A DNA stretch of 64,000 bases. Source: Siderastrea siderea. Its lineage: Eukaryota; Cnidaria; Anthozoa; Scleractinia; Rhizangiidae. The notes under the pieces were generated by a model. The model had not been told where the DNA came from, ran no database searches, and saw only the letters and a list, made by a program, of their open reading frames with translations. This document shows, piece after piece, positions 57,266-64,000 of this stretch. The stretch lies in the NCBI GenBank assembly GCA_964030785.1, contig OZ034967.1:60307212-60371211 (forward strand), in the 5' to 3' direction. Position 1 is the stretch's first letter. Every line of letters begins with the position of its first letter. A program made the translations under genes and the position numbers.

Positions 57266-57567
57266 GCCTGCGTGCAGACGTCTCCTATTTCCTTTGCAAT
57301 AACATAATTAAAAATACCGATTTTAACAACCTATATTGTAAGAGCTCTTAGCGCTTTTTATCTTTTTATTGTTATAACAATTTTAGCAATTTATCTATTC
57401 TTAGCGATTAGTTTAGCGTTTTTTACCTCAATATAGTTTAATGTTTTTATCTATTAGTACTAATGTTTTATTTACACACGACCCCACAAGCTATGTAGCT
57501 TTTTACCTCATCGTGTCTAAATAAAGGTTTTGTTGTTGTTGTTGTTGTTGTTGTCTGCACGCAGGCT
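57266..57567. mobile_element. MITE with GCCTGCGTGCAGAC ends and a (TTG)n tract
   Basis: AGCCTGCGTGCAGAC at the left and GTCTGCACGCAGGCT at the right are perfect inverted repeats. The flanks TATTAGGGAT and TATTAGGAAT suggest a 9 to 10-base target duplication with one change. Before the (TTG)n run (57,531 to 57,554) is a LINE-like 3' end with AATAAAGG, so a truncated LINE end may sit inside the MITE. Confidence 0.65.
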
Positions 57568-57876
57568 ATATTAGGAATTACTTGGGCGAAAAAAAGCACG
57601 GACGTCTGGGAAGATTATATTTCCACTTCCGGCTTGTTAAAATATCTCTCCTCCTGCACCCACACTATCGTTACAGCTGAGTATCTACGGAATATTAATA
57701 AACCATTCAACTGTTTTTGGATATCTCATTTATTGCTTCTTTGGCTCCGGTTAATTAGTTTGGAAGCAAAGAATCAATCATTGGAAGCTTCAAAAATTCC
57801 CAGCGAACTTGTTGAAATAAAAAATAATTAAACATATTTGTTTAAAAATCAGTTACTGGATTGTTTTGTTTTTCAG

Positions 57877-58459
57877 GGCATCTAACTTGAAAGTTGAGTT
57901 AAAAGCTACCGACAAATTGAACGTTTTAAGAATGTTGCATGTTACCTTCCAGAAGTCCATCTTTCTTGTTATCCAAGTTGCTCTGTTCGATTTTGTCCTG
58001 CAAACCAGGGCAGATGGAACTAGGAGTTGTACGAATTTCACTTACTGTATTGGCAGCTATGCTGACATTTATAAATCTCTAACATTAGAGGACAACAATT
58101 TTAACATTGTATCCGCACTGTATCCTGCAATGAAGCCATCATCTCTTGTTGTCAAAGTACAAATCTTTGGACCCAATCATACATCTCTCGCAAATTACAC
58201 TTGGAGTATCAATTGCTTGTATGTTGCTTTCCCAGCTGAAGTTCTGCAAGTGTTGTCTTTTGGCTCAATTCTTGTGACTCCCCGTACACAGTACCTAAAT
58301 GTGTGTATTCCATATTTCTGTCAGAATTTTTCATCAGCGAAGGATCAAACAGACCTCATGAAAGGTTTATTGGCTGCGGTAAGAGTTAATCACAATTTTT
58401 TTGTCATGAACGTAATGAACGTTCTTTGGTTTATTTTAATTCGTATATTTTCAACTTGA
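57877..58459 (+). CDS. B3: ectodomain exon of the membrane-protein family, lacking membrane exons
   Basis: The exon starts after TTTCAG at 57,877, with ATG at 57,932. The first 149 codons match B2 (MLHVTFQKSIFLVIQVAL..., signal peptide and ectodomain with conserved Cys and N-glycosylation sites, one of them changed from NYTS to NHTS) and are open. The exon ends at GCG|GTAAGA (58,378) as in B1. Exons 3 and 4 are absent downstream. If transcribed, read-through gives about 176 residues, ending at TGA 58,457 to 58,459: a secreted ectodomain-only product. Otherwise B3 is a truncated pseudogene. A partner exon beyond the window is possible but would need splicing across another gene. Confidence 0.6.
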
Positions 58460-58548
58460 ATAGAAGCTGAACGAGTGCCCCCGCTGTGTTAAATCAGTTG
58501 GCATTCAGTACGGAATTTCACTCGGGGCGAAGCGAGACCCGCTATTTT

Positions 58549-58964
58549 CAGGGGCACGCAGCGAGAAAATTTTAGCAAACTACTGGAAATATCGTTCTCT
58601 ACATTTTTAGATTGTTTTATAGCTTTTAAAAGGCATATTTGTGTAAGCTAACACAGGTTGATCTGTTCGGAGCTTTTAACTGAAAATTAAGCCTGCAGAA
58701 AATTTTAGGAAACAGAATGCTATCCGCCAAATTTCCTGGCTGCTTAGAACTCTCCGAAAATGCTAAGTGGCCTTTTTTTACACTCTAAATGACATATTTG
58801 TCCTCCGAAAACAATAGGATTCAGTCAGTCCACTTGTTACGAAAGTCTGAGGCGACGTTTCGCCAAAGAAATCTCTAGTTTTCACTACAGTTAAATCTGA
58901 AAATCTCAGGCGATTTAGGCCTCCCGAACAGATATTACCCGAAATGAACCGCTGCGTGCCCCTG
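58549..58964. mobile_element. hAT-like element with 6-base target duplication (3)
   Basis: The ends CAGGGGCACGCAGCG and CGCTGCGTGCCCCTG are perfect inverted repeats flanked by TATTTT on both sides. The empty site is preserved in B2 near 48,350. It is 416 bases, non-coding, and specific to the B3 copy, so it inserted after duplication. Confidence 0.9.
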
Positions 58965-59594
58965 TATTTTTGTGGACTCCTGTGAGATCCAGTATCAGTG
59001 TACACTTTACTGCTTAGGGTCGTATGTCCCTGTCAGACACAACAGGGATGCTATCTAAAAATACAGATATTACTAGAACCGATAAAAGCATGCTAAAATG
59101 AAGGAGAGACCATTATTTTATTAGCCTGCACAGCAAGCGTTTCCTTAGACTTTTCCGCACGTTTGAATTTCGCTTTTCAGCTTTTTGGCCGCGAAAAATG
59201 CTTCGATGCGGGAAGCTTATGAAACCGCTTTCTATGCAGGCAATTATTATGTCTTTTATTTTCGCCTTGACGTTCTTTTCGTTATCTTGATTTTTGCACT
59301 GTTAAGATTCAGAAAAATTAAACGTGCGGAAACTTAATTTACAGACAGTCGGACTAACAAATGTAAATGTATAACCCGCTTGTCTTCCAGAACGGTAGAG
59401 AAGGGTTGAACGTTACTACTACAGCTATTACCTACAGTAACACTGTGTTTTCTGGGCTAAAAGCTTGTTACTCAGTTCTTAGTTTCAAGCACGTTACAAA
59501 GTTTCATTTCTACCAACACCAACACACCTCTCAACAACGGCCAAGATTTTTCGTTCTGGCCAACTTTGATCGGCCATGAATTTACTCTTACTCA

Positions 59595-60020
59595 CAGTAA
59601 TTTTCAAAGAGTTATTTTAACTCCAAAATTGGAGTTAAAATTTTAGGTTAAAAATAACCCCTTTTTTGGGGTTATTTTAACTCCTATTTCGGGGTTATAA
59701 TAACTCCAGTGGGGGAGTCACTTTAACTCTATAAAAGGAGTTATTTAAACTCCATAGGAGTTACTATAACTCCAAAAGTGGAGTAAAAACTTTAGGTTAA
59801 AAATAACTCCTTTTTTGGGGTCATTTTAACTCCAAAATTTAACTCCAATTTCGGAGTTATAATAGCTCCAACGAGGGAGTCACTTTAACTCTACTCCATC
59901 AAAGACTAGGGTTATTTTAACTCTGCACCATCAAAGACTAGAGTTATTTTAACTCCATAATCAGAGTTGTAGTTACTCTGAAATCAGAGTAAAATTAACT
60001 CCAGTACATTCACCCTATTA
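59595..60020. repeat. Block of TAACTCC / GGAGTTA repeats
   Basis: Dozens of GGAGTTA-type and TAACTCC-type heptamers alternate in both orientations over about 420 bases, giving many small dyads. It marks the exact place where the B3 unit loses similarity with B1 and B2. It could be a MITE with repetitive arms or a minisatellite; no terminal duplication is visible. Confidence 0.6.
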
Positions 60021-60743
60021 GTTTCTTAGATAAAAAGCAACATCACACAAATTGACTGTCACTATAAAAGGTACAACATTTTTAATTCAATCCTATTTCA
60101 TTTCTTTATATGAACAACAGTTTCTTACAGAATTTGAATTAACAGTAACATTAATGTAAATTTCTAAGACACTATAATCATATAAGTATATTATATAAAA
60201 TGAAAATAAAGCATGTACAAGTATGTATAAATAAAACATGATTTCAACATATATATAGATATATATATTAAATTCTCTTAACATTTTTCTGTATTTTATA
60301 TTTCCAAAATATCTCATAAATTTAGTTGTTCTTCAATATGACTACCCCCATCTGCATGCATCCATGGAGCATAAAAAGAACTTTATTATTAAGGCTGGAT
60401 AGTTTTGTGAAATACCCTTTAGAAAGACTGATGTCCTTTAGAACCTCTGATTATTCAATCTACAGAAAATACATGGTTAAAGAGTCTGACCCACCCAAGA
60501 CCCTTTGCGCGCTTACATAAGTTCAGACGCCATTTTCGGGGCACCCAAAACTCCGGATTTCATCGTTAGAGAAAGTAATCCTTCTCCATCGAGCGGTCAC
60601 TGCACAAAGCAGCCTCTATTTTCACATAAATATTTTCGTCGTTTATTGTTCTTTCTGTACTGGGTATTATTTGTGGACAATCGCTACTTTCCGAACGGTA
60701 ATCGAGTGGGATTCTGTGCCTGTTCAGAAGTTCCTCCGTCGCA
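60021..60743. other. AT-rich spacer and 5' flank of the next gene
   Basis: No gene is supported up to 60,743. 60,090 to 60,330 is very AT-rich with TATATA runs. The last 200 bases before the ATG are more GC-balanced and may contain the promoter of the following gene. Confidence 0.4.
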
Positions 60744-63700
60744 ATGGCGGCGAATCGTCCCAAAATGGGACGTCCACGGAGGCGAGAAGGCATCAAACGA
60801 CTCAAATTGCGAGAGTCAACGTTTAATCCGTGGAACGAGCGAAAGGAGGCTCTTGGGCTTCGAAGAATTACAAACAGCGAGTTCGCCGAAATGCTTCTCC
60901 ATCAGCATTTCAGTGCCCTTCAAGAAGTACGCGTTCGACTCACCCGGGATCTCACCATGGTCGTGGATCACCACATTCAACACCTTCTACTCCGAGGCGA
61001 GGTAAGAAAATGTTTCTAACATGTTATCAGTAAATTGGCTTCTTTGTTGTGCTATCCAGCCAATGTTCTAGCTGGCAATAAACGATCTTGTATCTAAATT
61101 CTGTGCGTGACAAATGTTGAGTAGTCTGTGTGACAATGTTTTGAATTTATTCACAGAGAGAAAGGAATTGTTCCTGCAGTCAGCGCCTGTTGGAATAAGA
61201 CGCGGACCTGAGGATTTATCAGTGTCCCCGTTACCCTTTGCCAGTGCTTCAGACAACACATCTGTTAGCAAGTGAGTTCTTGTTTCTATCTGAGAAAGCA
61301 GTGAGAGTACTTTGAAGTCAGTGTGTATGTTTGGCAATATTTATTATTTGTCACTTTCAATGAGAAATCTTGTGACATTTTTCGGAACTTCGAAAAGTGC
61401 GGCATTTACTGATATAGTCTATTTCTGGTGTATTTAGCGTTGAAGGTGATGTAACTGCTAGTTCCACGATACACTCTGAAGCCCGGAGAAGAGCTCGCCA
61501 CATGTCACCAGACTCTTCTCGAGCAGGTCCAAAGTTGGAATCCCTACTTCTCCACTTTGGAAGGAAACCCTCACTCAGAAGTTGTGAGCGATGAGGAGTA
61601 AGAGAGTTTTACCTTTCCATCTATCTACCTATTATGCTTTATTGTGTTGTTTGATTGTTATTGGTTGGATTTACAGGAATTTTTGTATATAATTTTCCTC
61701 ATGTCACACACCTGGCAGTTGAACTAACCCATAGGTGGAGGGGGTAATGCTTTCAAAGTAACTTTGAATTTGTTTGACTGACCCATCAGTTACACATGGT
61801 GGTGACTTGCTTGTGTTTCTTGTGAGAACAGCAGAGGTTTTTATTTGTTCTTTGTTGTGTCATCCTTGTATTGTGAATAATATTTTAGTATAGTTCAATG
61901 TGCGATGCTTACAGTGGCCCTTATCAAAAGTGAGGATCCCAAATTTCTCTCATATTTCCATTAGAGTTCAAATATATGTATTTTTCTCTACATTCAAATT
62001 GAAATATTGTTTTGTTTTGTATCTGCATGCCAACGGCTAACTTCATGGGTAAGATAATAAAGTCCATGTAGGATATGCTGAGACAAAGCTGGGGACCATA
62101 AACATGAAAAAAGAATGAGACCAATATCTGGCCTTCTTAACCAAACGAGCTTTATCAATGGAGGTTTTATAACATGGTTTACTGCGATTCACTGGGCAGA
62201 CAGACAAAAGGCAATCCTGAGCAGGCAAGTTATTGGCTCCGGCTTGCCTGTGTGAGTAGCCAATCATGGCACAGGATTTGCTTCATCATGCACACGAGGG
62301 GAACCAGCCATATTTGTAATTACTGCTTGACTGTTTTGTATATTGCTTCTTTCAATTTAGAACCTAATTGTTTTGCAGGCTGGGAAGATCAAGGGCTGTG
62401 AAAAACTCTTGCAGTGGGTTGAACCAGTGTGAAACCATTTTTGGCACTGTGTGGAAACTTGTGATGGAGATCTTGAATTGTTGAAGGTATGTGACTTTCA
62501 CTTTGGGTCAGGTTGCTCGAATTAACATTTTGTGGCAAGTTAGAGTATTCAATTTTATGTTGTGGCATCTTATAAAATAAGTATTATGTCCTCCTTTTAA
62601 GGACAAGTGGTTAGGGATAATGCACCATATCTGTGGGGAGCATGAGTGGGATGGAGCTACTTGTTCCCGTGGACCACTGACTGAAGTGGAAGGTGGCAAG
62701 GAGTACTTAGCCATGAACTCCAAGGCTGCAAAAGAGTTGCGGAAGATCGTGTTGGACCATGAATGGCTAAAGAGTCTGGAACACTATGTGTTTTTCAGGT
62801 ACATTTCGGGAGAACAGTTTTTTGATGACACTTGCATCAGACCTTTTAGATGACTTAATCCGTACCCATCACTGAATAGATCTGAATGGATGTACATGTA
62901 CCTTTTCATTAGAGTGGCTTATAGTATTCCCTGTTGTATGGCGTGGTCTGTGAGCACTCAAAGTAAAGCCAATCCTGCTATGTCATTGGCAACCTGTGTA
63001 GGCAATATGCTTGGTTGTATGTTACATAATAGTACCTTTTTATACAGGTCGTCATCGCCTACTGGTGGTTTTTTACAAAGCAAGCCTTGTCTGAAGTGAA
63101 TCAGTAGTAATAAGTTAAAAATTAAAAACTATACCTGTCAGTACAGCTGGATCTTGACTTTGTTTTGGTCCTAATTTTGTAATAAAATAATTTGGCCAAT
63201 ATTTCACCACCTTTATCTCATGTTTGACCAATAACCCATATATAATGTATCCATTTAAAAAATGACTCAAGTAATGGCTCAGTCTTGAATTTTTGTTATA
63301 TTTATCTAAACTAGGCATACAAGCAACTTAGAAAACTTCAACTCGATGCGTCTGAAGTATGCTCTGAAACGGATTGCATTTGGGTAAGTTCATGTTCATG
63401 CAAATAGAAAGAAATCTGTTGGGAAAAAATTACAAACTAGGATGATAGTTTGTTGGGAGACAGGTTATGTTGCCCACACCATTTTCCTTGTTCGTCTGCT
63501 TCAAAGTATACAATAACTTCAACTGAATGTTAATATTTCAGGTATGAGGTCTTTACTGGGCAGATTTTGTTAGCAGCCCTGGACCACAACTTCCATGTTT
63601 TCCACAAGACCCTGGAAGGGCAGTTTAAAAAGATCTATTCCAAACGTTCAGGAAACTGGAGGGTGGAACCTGTGAAGGAACCCAAGCAGTATCCTCATTT

Positions 63701-63885
63701 GGCTTTGCTCCAGGCAGACATCTTGCGATGTCGTGCAGAAGATAAAGATGCCATTACCAGGCACATTGAGGTCTCCCCATCCAATTCACCTTGCACCAAC
63801 AATAGCTATGAAAAGGGCCCCTTCAACTGAAGAGTTGGTCAAAGCTAAATTGTCATGCTTTCAGACTCAAAAGAAACCAGAATAG
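60744..63885 (+). pseudogene. Degraded seven-exon gene of an unnamed family (putative domesticated or transposon protein)
   Basis: Exons inferred from splice sites and open frames: 60,744-61,001 (MAANRPKMGRPRRREGIKRL..., basic N-terminus), 61,159-61,271, 61,438 to about 61,601, 62,379-62,486 (GCEKLLQWVEPV then NHFWHC), 62,602-62,798 (DKWLGIMHHICGEHEW...), 63,315-63,383 (HTSNLENFNSMRLKYALKR) and 63,542-63,885 (LAALDHNFH). The order W/HH/HTS-LENF/LDHN matches a family I know only as uncharacterised proteins expanded in cnidarians and fish. Lesions: TGA at 62,430 between PV and NHFW; a likely frameshift in exon 3 near 61,505, as a better peptide (LLEQVQSWNPYF) is in another frame; and one near 63,790 before PTIAMKRAPSTEELV. 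Function unknown. Confidence 0.6.
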
Positions 63886-63907
63886 GTGTTAACAGACTAT
63901 TTAGTGA

Positions 63908-64000
63908 CAGGGTTCCCACAGTCAGGGAAAAGTAAAGGAAAAGCAGTTATCTTTCAAGGTCAGGGAAAACTCAGGGTATTTTCCATCACGTCAGAGAAAT
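63908..64000. mobile_element. Left end of a hAT-like element, cut by the window edge
   Basis: It starts CAGGGTTCCCACAGTCAGGG and continues with repeated GTCAGGGAAA motifs, like the subterminal repeats of the element at 26,309 to 26,732. The other end is beyond the window, so length and target duplication cannot be judged. Confidence 0.6.

Larger units (their letters stand above)
52500..59590 (+). repeat. Tandem segmental duplication B, copy 3 (3'-truncated)
   Basis: This is collinear with copies 1 and 2 from the promoter block to part of the intron after exon 2, excluding the insertion from 52,998 to about 57,575. Homology stops at about 59,590, where a TAACTCC-repeat block starts; exons 3 and 4 are not found in the remaining 4.4 kb. 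Confidence 0.85.

Overview
The window looks like nuclear DNA of a cnidarian, most likely a stony coral. The evidence is an AT-rich, intron-containing sequence packed with small terminal-inverted-repeat (TIR) elements, a NACHT-LRR (NLR) gene whose NACHT and 28-residue LRR repeats read like coral NLRs, and non-LTR retrotransposons with (TTG)n or A-rich tails. The species is inference. Nothing in the window looks bacterial or viral.

Layout. 0.8-3.6 kb is copy 1 of segmental duplication A; copy 2 is at 31.9-35.4 kb. The copies hold unrecognised exon-like pieces, and a DNA transposon has split one of these in copy 2. 4-10.6 kb is a gene-poor cluster of short DNA transposons. 10.88-18.35 kb is a 7.5-kb DNA transposon with inverted ends and a TTAA target duplication. 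It carries a small two-exon gene for a RecQ-C-terminal-like helix-turn-helix protein, a large two-exon gene for a DDE-transposase-like protein (Cys-rich N-terminus, RNase-H-like core, C2H2 finger, homeodomain-like C-terminus), and possibly a third gene start on the opposite strand. I could not match it to a named superfamily with confidence.

18.7-24.3, 38.7-51.7 and 52.5-59.6 kb are three tandem copies (B1, B2, B3) of a gene for an unrecognised secreted-then-multi-pass membrane protein. B1 is a pseudogene with two stops and a frameshift. B2 is the best preserved copy, but its first intron holds a 7.5-kb nested insertion. B3 keeps the promoter region and the ectodomain exon but has lost the membrane exons. 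Small transposons shared between the copies predate the duplications; elements found in only one copy postdate them.

Between B1 and B2 lies an NLR gene on the minus strand (27,982-30,131). The B2 intron insertion is a twin-primed (5'-inverted) L1/Tx1-like LINE whose 3' end is split by a 4.1-kb near-perfect palindrome with tRNA-like sequences at its centre. The B3 first intron holds a 3.5-kb MULE-like element (9-bp target duplication) carrying a RecQ helicase fragment. 60.7-63.9 kb is a degraded multi-exon gene of an unnamed family. The window ends inside a hAT-like element.

The genes do not form a pathway. The window is best read as a young tandem array of a receptor-like membrane protein plus an innate-immune NLR, growing in a region repeatedly hit by DNA transposons. 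No database search was possible; family names rest on recognised motifs.
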